Of a stretch of DNA of 64,000 nt, positions 38,481 to 50,600 are shown piece after piece. Below the pieces are notes generated by a model, which ran no database searches, had not been told where the DNA came from, and saw only the letters and a program-made list of their open reading frames with translations. This DNA is from Gavia stellata (lineage: Eukaryota > Chordata > Aves > Gaviiformes > Gaviidae): the NCBI RefSeq assembly GCF_030936135.1, contig NC_082603.1:35630329-35694328 (forward strand). The letters run 5' to 3'. Both the position numbers and the translations under genes were made by a program. Each line of letters starts with the position of its first letter. Positions within the stretch are counted from its first letter, which is position 1.

Positions 38481-39010
38481 AGGCGGGGCGGGCGGGAGGG
38501 GCACGGCCCTTCCCGCCCTGAGGGGAAGGGAGAGGCGGCCCGGCCCGGCCCGGCCGCACGCCTCCGCGGAGCCGCCGGTTGTGGCACCCCGGCGCCCTCA
38601 GCCGCGGGGTCCGGAACGCTGCCGTGCCGCAGGGCGGGTCTGGGGGCCCGGCGGCACCGGCCGCGCCCCGCCGCGGGGACGGCTCCCTCAGGCGCCCCGC
38701 CGGGACGGGGAGCGGGTCCTGGCCCCCAGCGCCGGGCGCTGCTCGAGCCGGTCCGTGAGCTCTGCTGCCCCCGGGCGGCACCGGGGCTGTCCCCGCGTCC
38801 CCCCGCCGGGCCCGGGCCGCGGCTCGGCACCCGCCCCGGGGTCTTCCCCGGCCCTCCCGCAGCACCCGCCGCCTTGCAGCCGCCCCGCTGTTCTGCCGGG
38901 AGCTGAATCGCTGCCGGGCCGGCGGCAGCCGCCCCGCGCCGGGCCCAGCCCTCCGCCTGCCACCGTCCGGGCGCGCAGCTCCGGGGCGCTCCTGGCAGCC
39001 GAGGCGGCCA

Positions 39011-39139
39011 CGAAGGCCGTGTCTTCTTTCTTCTCCTGCTCCGTTTAACTCTCAGGACTCTGCCTTAGAACAGTTCAGGCTCAACCGAGTCGCTTCTCTG
39101 TTCTCAGGCTACAGCGGGCTGGAGTAACCAGGAATTAAC
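39011..39139. other. Short spacer upstream of PTGER3 island
   Basis: About 130 bases between the CpG island and a CR1 copy, with no recognisable feature. Confidence 0.5.
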
Positions 39140-39610
39140 CAAGAAGGACACTGAGGTGCTGGAGCGTGTCCAGAGAAGGGCAACGGAGCTGGTGAGGGGT
39201 CTGGAGCACAAGTCTGATGAGGAGCGGCTGAGGGAGCTGGGGTTGTTCAGTCTGGAGAAGAGGAGGCTGAGGGGAGACCTCATCGCTCTCTACAACTCCC
39301 TGAAAGGGGGTTGTGGGGAGGTGGGTGTTGGTCTCTTCTCCCAAGTGATAGGACAGGAGGAGATGGCCTCAAGCTGCGCCAGGGGAGGTTCAGGCTGGAT
39401 GTTAGGAGAAATGTCTTTCCGGAGAGAGCGGTGAAGCACTGGAAGAGGCTGCCCAGGGAGGTGGTGGAGTCACCATCCCTGGAGGTGTTCAAGGAAGGTG
39501 TGGACGTGGCACTGCGGGACATGGTTTAGTGGGCATGGTGGGGCTGGGGTGGTGGTTGGACTTGGTGATCTGACAGGTCTTTTCCAACCATAGTGATTCT
39601 GTGATTCTGT
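39140..39610 (+). mobile_element. CR1: CR1 LINE, 5'-truncated, with a 7-bp deletion
   Basis: On the plus strand this encodes the same ORF2 C-terminal segment as the copy at 17572-18026, starting near [19 protein letters not shown]. The frame breaks near 39343: relative to the other copy, seven bases are missing between two AGTGAT direct repeats. The second part continues in another frame ([19 protein letters not shown] to VALRDMV, stop near 39527). The 3' UTR ends tgattctgtgattctgta. The insertion is about 0.7 kb upstream of the predicted PTGER3 start. Confidence 0.95.
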
Positions 39611-42600
39611 AATCCATAAGTAAGTGCACAGCCCCAGCTGTTCGGTGATGGGGTACCTGACCAAGCACCCACTGCGGCTGAAGCACCTTTAGCTTTATGC
39701 CATTTCGGTGTTCTCATGGTGGGACCTGGCATAGGTAACTAGTCAGAGAACCAGCACTAATTACTGTTACAAATCCTTGCTTCATGTTACAATGATTTCT
39801 TTGCTTATGAGCAGGAATTTCTAATCTTGCTCTATACAGTCAGCTACTGCTAGGGATTTAACTCATTTTTCCTGTGAAAGCAGAATTAACAGTTTTAAGA
39901 AGTTTTAGCACTTTTAACCTGTAAAACTGCTATTAACAAAGTCCAGTTTAAAATACGGCCCTGCTCAGGTTCTGCTTCGTATGACCAGGTGCGCACCGGC
40001 TAAATCATGAAATGGGAAGAACCACATTTCTCATAAATACGGAGCATGGCAGAGTTATGGCTTGCTTTATAAATTATTGAGCTGTGGCTTGTTAATTCTC
40101 TACTTTCTAGAACATGTACAGCAATCTGTCCTTAAAGGAAGGAATCCAGACTTCACTCTTGCAGGTTAAGTCCAGTTCTGGGAAGAACATTCACACTAAA
40201 CTCTGATGTACACAGCGTCAAGTAGAAAGTCTGGAAAAGCATGAGGGAAAAATACCCTTTCCCCTCCTCTCCCCTTTTGAATTCTGACATTGATTCCTTG
40301 ATTTGGAGCTGCTGTGAGTTCAGCACACATCTTCTGCGTCTCCCCCCTCCACCATCTGGAAAGTTTTTGTGCCATCATTTGGTACAGTGCTCGGTATTTG
40401 TGCTCTGCAGTTTTACAATGGGAACCCTCCCTGTGAGCTTAGTCCTGTGTTATTTCTGGATGGGGTCCATAACCAGCCTATGAGAAAGAATCAGTTTATT
40501 GGTTCCATTTTCCAAATGAAGTATGAAGCACTCTACAGACTTTTTTCTTTTTTAAATGCATGTGTAAGCAACCTCTCTTTTCCAATAAAAATACTCCTCA
40601 TTTTGATTAATGGGAAGATAGGTAAACATCAGTAAATTGTGCAGGACTTTGCTCAAAGCTGTTCTTGTAACTGAACTGTTACAGGAGCATTACTCCCTCT
40701 TGTTGCTCACTTGTCCAAATTCTGGAAAAGTTTGCACAAATATCTATACTTCCTTACTTAAAAAGCCAAAAAAAAAAAAAAATCCTTTGTGTTAAAGGAA
40801 TTCCAGACAGAAATTTCTATGACCAGTGATACATTTTGATTAATGCTCCAAGGACAAGCTATGGAATGGATTAAAAACATCAGCTGCAGTTTTGTCCCCA
40901 AAAGCACATGAAAGCTATAGCATAGACTCCAGCAGAGGTAGCATCCCAGGCAGAGAAACTTCTCAAAAAGTAATTAATTGTAAAGATAGGCTGATCCTGA
41001 GGCACTGCCATTAACTAAGAAGGATGACGGGAGCGTTACTGGGATGGGAAGGAGCATGGGACCAGCCTGCCCCTTTTTCCCTTTTAAAGTATCTTTTCAT
41101 ACTGCGTAAGAATAGTCACACTAGGATCCTAGTAACTCAGTTGATATGCGACTTGAAAAGGACTCGAGCATTAAGCCTTTCCTGATGGCATTAAAGTGTC
41201 ATGGTTATAGAGAATGGAATTGCTGCCCCTAACCCCTCCATTTGCATCCCATACCATCCCGGGAATGCCACACTCCATTGGTCAGCTCTCCATTTTCAAA
41301 ATTCAGTTTTAAGAAGCCTTTTCTGATCCCTGGATGAAAGGCACAATACACTATTACTATTTAAAAGTTATCCTGCCCTACTTTGTATTTGCTTTTCAAC
41401 ATTTGTCTAGCAGCACTACAGTGAAATTAGAAAGGTTTCAAGTAAACATCTTCAACAACATTAGTATTTTTCATTACTCCTGAAGTGTTATTTACACTCA
41501 CTATTCCCTAAAGATGGAGTGATGATAGCACCATCGAATTTAAAACGCTATCATTTAAAACACTGGCTTGCTCATCATCAATACAAGCCCCTGCTGCAAC
41601 ATGTTACCCCCCCACCCCCCCAACAGAATAAGGCATGGCAAATGAGCAAATGCCCAACGCACTTAAAAGGATGAAAACATTGCAGATTACTAGGTGTAAC
41701 AACTAACATGCAGTAGTTCATTACAACTAAGTTTCAGTTTGGGGGGTTAGTGAGAAGACAGACCTAACACAGCGACTATTTAATCTCCGGTGGTTGACCA
41801 CAGTTGCTTGCATCCGACAACAGTGCCCAGGAGTTAGTTACCTGGTGTGGAAACGAAGCAGTCTTGTTTTAAGGTGTACCAACATGTACATTTTAATGAT
41901 TTTTATTATTAATTGACTATCTATCTGCAGAAAAAAGAAACATTTTTCAGCAGCGGATTTTACTCTGTTACCACCTTTTATGAAATTAAAGGCTAGTCTG
42001 CCTTTACATAGAATCACTTTCTAGTTTTCAATTACTACAGAAGAATGCTTACACAAACCCACCATTACTATTCACGATTATATTCAGTTTTCTTTAGAAA
42101 AGCACATTAGCCCTAAACTTAACCTAATCAATGCTTCCTCCTTTGCCACGATAAATTTCACTGATCTTTGATAAAGCGGCACAGAAATACCTGTTTATTT
42201 CTACAGGCAGCAGTTTATCTGACACCAATGGCTGAACTGAGGGCAAATAAAGTATCTTCTAGTGAAATCAAAACTAGGCCACAGCAGGTAGTCCTGACCC
42301 CCCCAATCCCCTACTACAGTAAACCCAGACCTTTTCACTGCCTGAGCTTAACCTAGCTTTGTGTCTTATCAGAGGTGGACCATGTTTAGTTCTCACAGCT
42401 TGGTTCTAAAGTTATTTGCTGGTCCAGTAACTATAAAAAAAGTATTTCGTGTCAATTATAACAGGCATGCAAAGACTACCATAGTCACTGTGCCTTTGTA
42501 TTTGAAAATGTAGAAATCCAAATAATTTAAACATACTGCTTCCTCTAAAAACTTTCTGAAAAGAAGATATGGAGCACATACAGAAGAAAATACCTTGAAG

Positions 42601-42839
42601 GTTTGTAAAAGCTCATTTTAAACGTGCTGCTGTTTAAATCCAAAAATATTTTCAGTACTTAAAGAACTGAAACAATCCCAAGATTTATGATACATATGGC
42701 CAGGTAAGTGCACATACTGCCCTTCTTGCACTGCAGTAACAGAACAACAACAACAAAATAATCTGTTACTACAGCTTACGAAGAAAGATTTGCTGATGTT
42801 TCCAAGAGAAAGCACTCACTGCACAGTTGACTCACAGGT
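39611..42839. other. AT-rich spacer between ZRANB2 3' end and PTGER3 promoter
   Basis: No ORF with a recognisable domain and no repeat family identified. A C-rich tract lies at 41607-41621 and an A-run at about 40767-40781. Confidence 0.5.
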
Positions 42840-42845
42840 TTTATT
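42840..42845 (-). terminator. ZRANB2: Candidate polyadenylation signal of ZRANB2
   Basis: AATAAA on the minus strand (gtAAATAAAacc), about 1.76 kb after the stop codon, a distance that fits my memory of the length of the vertebrate ZRANB2 3' UTR. An alternative AATAAA lies at 43610-43615. Confidence 0.45.
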
Positions 42846-44350
42846 TACACTTGTCTACAGAATCATTTCGCCTTACATTTTATCTAAGCCAAATAAAACC
42901 ATAATTTTCCTTTGTCTGTAGCCTATCATTTGCTAAATTTAAAAACTTTCATCTGTTAAGTACAGCAACAATTTTAATACAAAGAACAAGAAAAAAACCA
43001 AAGGCTAACAACATAGCATCTATTTGATCTGATTTTTACAATTTAGTAGTTGGACTTTGAAGTTGTCAGAGGCACAGTTACAAGACTAACCTGCTCTTGT
43101 GCAATCTACACACATTTAGCATTGAAATTAGATATAAAAGAAAGCATTAAAGAAGAAACTGCAGAGCATTTTTTCTGCAAAAAGATTATCAAAATATTTC
43201 TACACCAAAAACATTTTGCTTATATACCAGTCCAAAAGAAGTGTCTTAAAAAAAAAAAGTAAAAGAAAGCAGAATGTATTTTTTAAATTTTGCTCCGTTT
43301 GTTTTTGTGCAGTTCATTTTAAAAAAAGCAGCGGTCAAATATGGGTTTGGAAGTTTTACTACTGAAATAAATGCAGATATATTGCTGTTTGCTTGCTTAA
43401 AAATAATTTTCCTTAACATACTTACCTTGTGATGGCACTGAAGATACTTAAACCTTTCTTAACCAAACGGAGCTCAAGAGAGACCAAGTTTTAATGTGAT
43501 ATTGCTAGTAAAATAGATGCAATAAAGCATTTTAAGCCATAAATTATGTTTAAGGGAAAAAGAATCATTGATGAAGAACACATTTAAGATGTCAGAACTT
43601 TCTACACAGTTTATTAGCTCTCATTTTTAAATATAAATAAAATTCAGATACCTTGAAAATTTTAGTCAGCCCAAAATGAATTTTAGACGGCCTGCAGAAG
43701 CTTCACTTGATTCCAAGAAGCTAGTTCCATATTCCTCCACCTCCAGAGTAGCTCCTAAATGATCCTTTTATAAGAAAGGATCGCAGAGTCCAGGGTCCAT
43801 GCAGGTGACAATACCATAGCCAGTACCCACTGCGGGAAGGGCACTTTGCTGACTGCAGCAAATAATGTCTAGTGACAGGCACTGGCAGCTACGAAACTCG
43901 AGCCATGGAGAAGATAGTGCCCAAGGTCTCGAACAGCCTCGCGTCAAAGGAGTGAAGTCTAATTCACTCTCTACAGAATCGTATCACAGACTGGGTATTT
44001 AACAGCTATTTTGCACTGAGCAGAGCTAAAAAGAAAGAGAGGGGCATCCATCTATACTTTTACTTCAACACAGAAAAATAAAGAACAATTAGACCTAAGT
44101 ACTCACTACTGTCATCCAATGGGTAACACCAGCCCTACAGCTACGCTAATCTTTTGTGGTCCCATACGAGCTACACCACACAAGCTCAGGAACTGGATGC
44201 AGAAAGCTCATGGGTTCTTCCTATGTTCCTGATACTTCTTTGTAATTGTCACATGAAGAGTAGAGTTGTATTAGAACATATCCAACCTGTGCCTGCTCAT
44301 ACGTATCAGAGAGCCAGGAATTGAGTAACTGAGTCTTCAAAAATAATACA

Positions 44351-44363
44351 CCCCCCCCCCCCC
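44351..44363. repeat. ZRANB2: C13 homopolymer (G13 in the ZRANB2 transcript)
   Basis: Thirteen consecutive C on the plus strand, inside the predicted 3' UTR; length is prone to sequencing error and slippage. Confidence 0.85.
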
Positions 44364-44601
44364 TTACTCAAATAATAAAGCTTCACACCTCCTCTGGGGA
44401 GTTTATGGCTTAAAATGCTACCTCACTTTTTGTTTCATGAATGAACAAAGCTGCAGTTTTCCAGAGAGCAAGGACAGACATGCACCTCTACTAGCAGATT
44501 TAGCACTTCTGACCAAGTAAGACACCAACTTCTTAAAAATGTCTCATGCACTGACTGGAATTTTTTTTTGTTTGTTTTTGTTAAATGTGAGCTTTAATAC
44601 A

Positions 44602-44665
44602 TTATTTCTTTTTAGAACTTGTACGGGAACCAGAATGGGAAGATCCAGATGATGATCTGCGGCGT
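44602..44665 (-). CDS. ZRANB2: ZRANB2 coding exon 10 (last)
   Basis: Acceptor ATCTTACAG|ACGCCGC; encodes the end of the RS domain (RRSSSGSSHSGSRTSSKKK) and TAA at 44604-44602. 64 bases. Confidence 0.95.
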
Positions 44666-47600
44666 CTGTAAGATATAAACGGAGAAAGCATGCAAAGAAA
44701 TAAGTTGAAATTAATTTTAGCATCCACTTTGAGTAGTCTGTATCCTACAATAGCTGGAAGCCAAGTATATCTGATAGGGGCCTTATAAGAATATAGAAAT
44801 ATCTTTAAATCACTTTAAGCTCAAGAATGTGAATTTAATACTAAAAAATGTAAGTTTAATACTGAAAGTAGAATACAATTTCTAAATGCAATATTTACTT
44901 ATGAAAATAAAGCAATAATGTACACGTTAACACTTTCACACACCGAAAGAATAGTGACCCAGGTCTTTCTATGGAACATACTTCTAGCAGGTGGAAGTTT
45001 CATTGGGTAGGGGGGAGAAGCAATTACGGAGGTTTTAATAGGAAGTAAGAGTAGGGGAAGTGAGAAAACTACTTTTAATATCAGACTAACGGATCAGATT
45101 CAATTCTTTCCCAGTGAATCTCAGTCCTTCAGAAAAAAAAATAATAAAAAAAAATCACACATTTAAATACACCCATTCTTATTCTACATAAACCCAAACC
45201 TTTCGGGTGACCGTGATCTCGATCGTCTTTTTTTGCGATCACCAGATGAAGAAGATCTAGAACGACTTCGCTTCTTGCTTCTCTCGGGGGAAGATGATGA
45301 ACGAGAGCTTGAGTAAGATCTTTTTCTTGGGGTGGAAGACCCCCTGTAGGACCTGGAGCTGGATCTTTATTGATTAAGAAATAAATCAGATTTAATTCTG
45401 GTATAATATAGAAAGAACAAAGAAAGAACAAGAAGAGACAGTTTTCATGAACACTCACTACTCTAGTTACATCAGTGTTTTGTCAAATAAATTTGTGGAT
45501 GCTTTAATACTTACTCCTTAGTTATCTGCCAAATAAAGACTTCTACTGCCGTGGTAGTTCTCTTAATAAATTTTGCTAAATAGCGTTTCTTGATATACAG
45601 ACCGCCAATGGTTTGGAAACCTCTTTCCAGCATTCACCAGAATGATGCATTTTGACAAAGCAGCGATGGGAGACTGGGACAGGAAGTAGCCTATGTAAGC
45701 ACCTTCCTCAGTAGTTAAATTCACAAAGCAAAATGGCTTGAAAACCACAGGTGTAATGCCGATTTAATAATGTTTCACTTCCTATTAGTGGATATTTCAC
45801 ACGGGAAATTTGTGAAGTAGCATTCATCTTACTAGAATAGGAAAAACCCTCAGAAGGTGTATTTACAAATCTCAAAATAAATTTGGGTAGAGAGTAAGAC
45901 CTTCCACAACCAAAATATTTAAAAAACCCCTCCCAGAATACAGCCATTTTGCCATTTTTTTAAAAAAAAGTAATCACCTTCACTTACAAGCACTCAAAAA
46001 TCACTTTGGTTATCTACAAAAACCAATAAAAAAACCACTTGTGGAAAAAGTAGTAGAGCTAGAAAGTCCTAAACTGTAATTCCAAAATTATATAAACACA
46101 CCTAACAGGATTTTTGTTTTCAGTAAGCTGGATATTTAAAAAAACCCAACATCATAGTGTATGTTGTTGGTAAAATATTTTCAGGGTTCTCATTGTAAAT
46201 AATAAAGCAGTCCTATGTCACACAAGCTAATATACTGAGAACACATGGCTGATGGCATGTGGCACTAGCAAATAACCCCGCTCAGCTGATGAGACACTTC
46301 AGCATCTAGTGGGGGCACAGGTACCCTTTTCCTCTTCCTAAAAGCAGGGACTCCATCTCGCGCTGACCCTCACGTGATAATCCGCAGCATGTTTTTACCA
46401 CTAAAGGCCGGTGGCACCATTTGCAATCGGTCTTCCCAATTCAAACTTCCTTATTTACAGCTTTAAGATTCTCCGCATGCATGGAGATGGGACAGATCTT
46501 CATTCCATCGCAAAAGGAAAGTCCTGCCAACAGGATGCCTGTGCAAGGACACCTCAAGGAACTTATATGCTTTTGTTTCTCCTCCCCGCACAGTTCAGTA
46601 ACTGCTATACAGAAAACGTCAGCTAGCTCAAACTCCTCTCACCTTCTCACATGATTTACCATTCAACATCTTTATACGTTCCCCCCACGTTTAAGAAGAT
46701 AATGGCGGCACTTATCTAGTGGAAGTTAGGTATGTTAAGTTACCACTAAACACAAAACCAGAAGTACAGTGCATTCTCTAATGTTCTTCCACATCAAGTA
46801 GCCAAAGTGGAAACAGTAAAACCAGCAAAAATCAAGCAAAAATTGACGCAAGCAAACATGCATTCAAATTCTTCTTCCTTCAAAGTGAAGATCTGTGGCG
46901 TCCACTTGTCTAGCTTAGATCAGACTTAAACTCTTCCACCAAAACCTCGCATTCTCAAGAAATACATCTGTAGTTGTAACAACCTCGTGCAGAGACCCCA
47001 GGGATTCTGACTTCCAAGATAAAAACAAGTTACTGGTTTTTGACCGGCACAATTTTACGATGAAATCAACAAGCGGTTGGTTCTTCTGCCCTTTTTTCTC
47101 TCTGCAAGGAGAGAGTGCTACCTCATTCACCTTGATTTCGACCCACGAGATCTAGAGTGTTCTCTGGAACTGGAACGAGATCTTGATCTGGAACTGGAAG
47201 AACTTCTTGAATGGGACCTGAAACAACATGGAAGATTTTTTTTTTTCCAGTGTCTGACTTGTATTTAGCAGAATAGCTGCTACTGTTAGCAGCAGAGTCA
47301 ACTATGCATCAATACAATTGTGCCTAGAGTCACTAAAGAAGTGTCAATTTTCCTCTACCCCCCCAGTATCACCACAGTACATTTTAAAGCAGAAACTTTA
47401 ACATAGTAAGATGGCGCATTCAAAAATTTATAGTCAGTTTATTACGTTTCCTAAAACAAAGCACAAAAATTAAACAGAATTGCAGTTATTTGGCAATATG
47501 AAACAACTGCATATCTATTAACTATTTCATGAAATGAATGCCTTAACTTTCAATTTGTGCCTTAACTTGAAAACCATCAGTTTCTTTGAAAAGCAGAGTA

Positions 47601-50600
47601 GGAAGAGTATTAGGACTAACTAGCTCCAGTTTTCCCCAAGTCAGTTCTCACAAGCATTTTGTAAGCAGTTTCAAGTTTTCGTAAAGATTTTCCCCTGCAT
47701 TAAAAATTAAGTAGTTAATTCTTGGCTAAGATACAGATATATCTAACACTACTTGTAACTAATCAAAATTATTTTCAGGTTTTTCATGTTGATGGATTTT
47801 CTTTAAAGCACAAACCACAAGAGATATGTAAAATGGTAGCGGACTTGCATTAACTGTTGTAAAAAGACAGCATTGCAATCAAATTCTAATAACCTTTTCA
47901 GGAAAAATATATTATACATGCTGTCATTGTCCCAGTTTATATTGTTACCATGGCTTTTTCATTTTACTGTGCAAAACAAAAGCAGTATGAACACATGCTA
48001 ACTAGAAAATACATTTAAACCTTCTTAAAAAACACAAAGAAGTATCCACAAATGGCAACTGATATTTCCAGTGGATTATCTGTAGCTAGAAGCAAAAAGT
48101 TCAACAGAAAGTTGAAAGATCCCTAGCAAATTTCAGTTATGACAAGCTACTTTTTACTTCACCGTTAACCTTTGAGAATTAACGAACAACGTTATGGCCA
48201 GATGAAGTTCTTCTGTCTTCTTTGACCTTTCCACCCCTAAACCTAAGACCTGCACTCAAACGCAGCACATAATGGCTGCATACTATCTTCACACAGGACA
48301 ATACAGCCGCCTCCTCAAAGATCTTGCTCCACACCTCACTTCATTTACAAAAAATTGCTGACAGCCAGTCAGTTTAGTCACTGTTATTCACTTAGTGCTC
48401 CTCCTTGGAGCCACGCGGCAAATAAACGTCTCAAGCCGGCATTTGAAGGAGTGAGGCTGCAACAGGTATTGTGAAGAACATCATTTTTCATAGAAGAGGC
48501 AGCATGGAAAAAAGCATGACAGCAGTGGGGAGAAAGACAAACCAGAGACAGCGGCTGACATCTGGTTAGTATGGGGGTCTGAAGAATGTGGGCAGCGATC
48601 ACAGCGGTGAGAGCAGAGGTGCAGTTACAAAGCTAGGGAGATCAGAAGAAACTTGAACTTTGTGTATAACCCTATGAGCTGGTACCGCTTTGAGGTCTTA
48701 AACCTATCAGTATCATCCTTGTATTAGTTGTAAGGCAGCTAAAAAGCTACAACATGATTTACATCACATGATTACAAAACATTTATTGAATTGTTCATAT
48801 ATTACTGAATTTAAATAATAATGTGAGATCTTAAATCTACCCAGCAGACTTTTTTTGTGGCCCCACCATCAGTATAAACCTTTAGTGTTATTCTGACAAC
48901 ACTGCCACTGGACTTAAAGCTTTGTTGCTTGCCATAAAACTAAGTTCAAGTTCCTTGTCTTTATTTCCAGGGTATTTTCCACTCTGTCCTTTCACTGAAA
49001 GTGTCTGGACCGCATCATCACTGCCCTCTTCTGCCACCTCCTCCTTTAACAATACCACCCTTCTGCTTCTCTGTTCAACAGCTCTACTCAACATTGCTAA
49101 ACAAAGTTCACCAATTGAATCACAAATGGCTAGCAAGCCTAAAAATAAAATTGAAAATAAGTTATATTTTAAATTTATTTGAAGGATTCAATTGAAATAT
49201 CAACTTAAATGTACTAAAACAAGCAACAAGACACATGAAGCCTCTGTACTGAAGGTCCACAGAAGGTCAGAACAGAACATTATCTACCTGCGTAAATTCT
49301 GTACATAAAATTGTTAACATTATTAAACTAAAACTGTAAGGCAATCAAGAAAAAAAGTAAATAAAGAAGTTAGATACTGACATTTTGCCTGGCGTTACCC
49401 TTGACCTGTACCCGTTTACCTGGACCTAGACCTTGAGCTTGAATGAGAGGATGAGCGTGATGAAGATCGTGAGTGGGAAGATCGAGACTTAGAACGACTG
49501 CGCCTATTGGATTTCTTTTTCTTATTAGTGTCCTCTTCTTCACTGGCATCAAGATTATATTTTGAAAGGTCAGCATCATCTTCATCCTCATCCTGAAAAA
49601 ATGCAGGTATGAAAAAAATACTTCAGAAATATTCTGATTGTTTTCCTCAGTTAGTGTTTTTTACTTATTGTATGGTTTATTTTGTGCTTTTTTCAACCTT
49701 TGAAAATACACTGTTGTTAGTGCACTTAATGAGATCCAAAAATTTTAAGAATAGAGTGACTGAAAACTTGTGTTTCAAAGCAAACTATTAAAAAGCCTGC
49801 AAAAAACCCACCTGAAGTCCCAATGTCTGTTATATAATGAAGTTAATGAAAATACAGACATTCATTTTTGCCAGTTACTTTAAATGAGTGCCTGGAAGAA
49901 TTTTCAGACTCAGAATCTATAACCATAGCATAATTCCGCACAGACATGCTTCATATGCATAATTTGGTGACTGCTGTGTTAAATAAGCATATAAACACGT
50001 CTCTGCAGGACTGCTGTCCAAAGATGTGGACAATCCAATACATGATGATCATGTATTTCAGGAAAGATAAAAAGAAAACTCTGAATATTTTATTCCATTT
50101 TATAAAGATTAAATCTGACGTGGTTTTAAAAGGCTAAGAATAAAATTCCAGAACACTCCCTTTATATGGTAACCATACATAAGGGTTCCAAATAAAGACC
50201 TCAAAATTTTTGATTCTGATCTCAGACAAGCTTTTCATTTTTTTATGGTTTAAAAAAAATATACATCTCTGAATGCAGGTATTTAGAACCAAACAGAACT
50301 TGTGCACATACTTTACAGAAGCTGTAGGCACCATTATTCTGATAGCTACTCCTCTATATTGCTCTAAAGGCAGCTAAAAATACAGACCAAACCTTAGCTA
50401 CTAATATTGAACAGCACCGTAGCAATAATTAAAAAACTAGGGAAAAACCAAAACACACTACCTCATCCAATTTGTATTTGGAGAGATCTTCATCCTCATC
50501 CTCCTCATCTTCCCCTTCAGATTCCTTATCTTCTACTTCCTTCAGGATAGACGCAGGACCAACTGGCTTCCCTCTATACTTTTTCTTTTTGCGTCCAAAC

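Larger units (their letters stand above)
37550..39010. promoter_or_regulatory. PTGER3: CpG island over PTGER3 exon 1 and promoter
   Basis: A dense run of CpG from inside exon 1 through the upstream region to about 39010, bounded on both sides by AT-rich DNA. It includes several GGCGGGG/CCCCGCC Sp1-type boxes, two of them close to the TATA box. Confidence 0.8.
42840..44601 (-). other. ZRANB2: Probable 3' UTR of ZRANB2
   Basis: AT-rich, repeat-free sequence from the stop codon to the candidate polyadenylation signal. It contains a run of 13 G on the transcribed strand (44351-44363). Confidence 0.5.

Noticed and set aside
37308-38504. 398-codon minus-strand ORF over PTGER3 exon 1
   Set aside because: It is a different frame of the same GC-rich exon. 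The EP3 frame has all seven-helix receptor motifs, while this one is Arg/Pro/Ala-rich without a domain.
38181-38906. 241-codon plus-strand ORF across the PTGER3 promoter
   Set aside because: Product of CpG-island composition, antisense to EP3 exon 1, low-complexity Gly/Ala/Arg/Pro with no motif.
43660-43690. Partial resemblance to miR-186 (cagcccaaaatgaatttt)
   Set aside because: It lies in the 3' UTR rather than an intron, has several mismatches including in the seed, and I see no hairpin partner.
45129-45458. 109-codon minus-strand ORF at ZRANB2 exon 9
   Set aside because: Out of frame with the RS domain and crossing both splice sites; the spliced RS frame is the real one.
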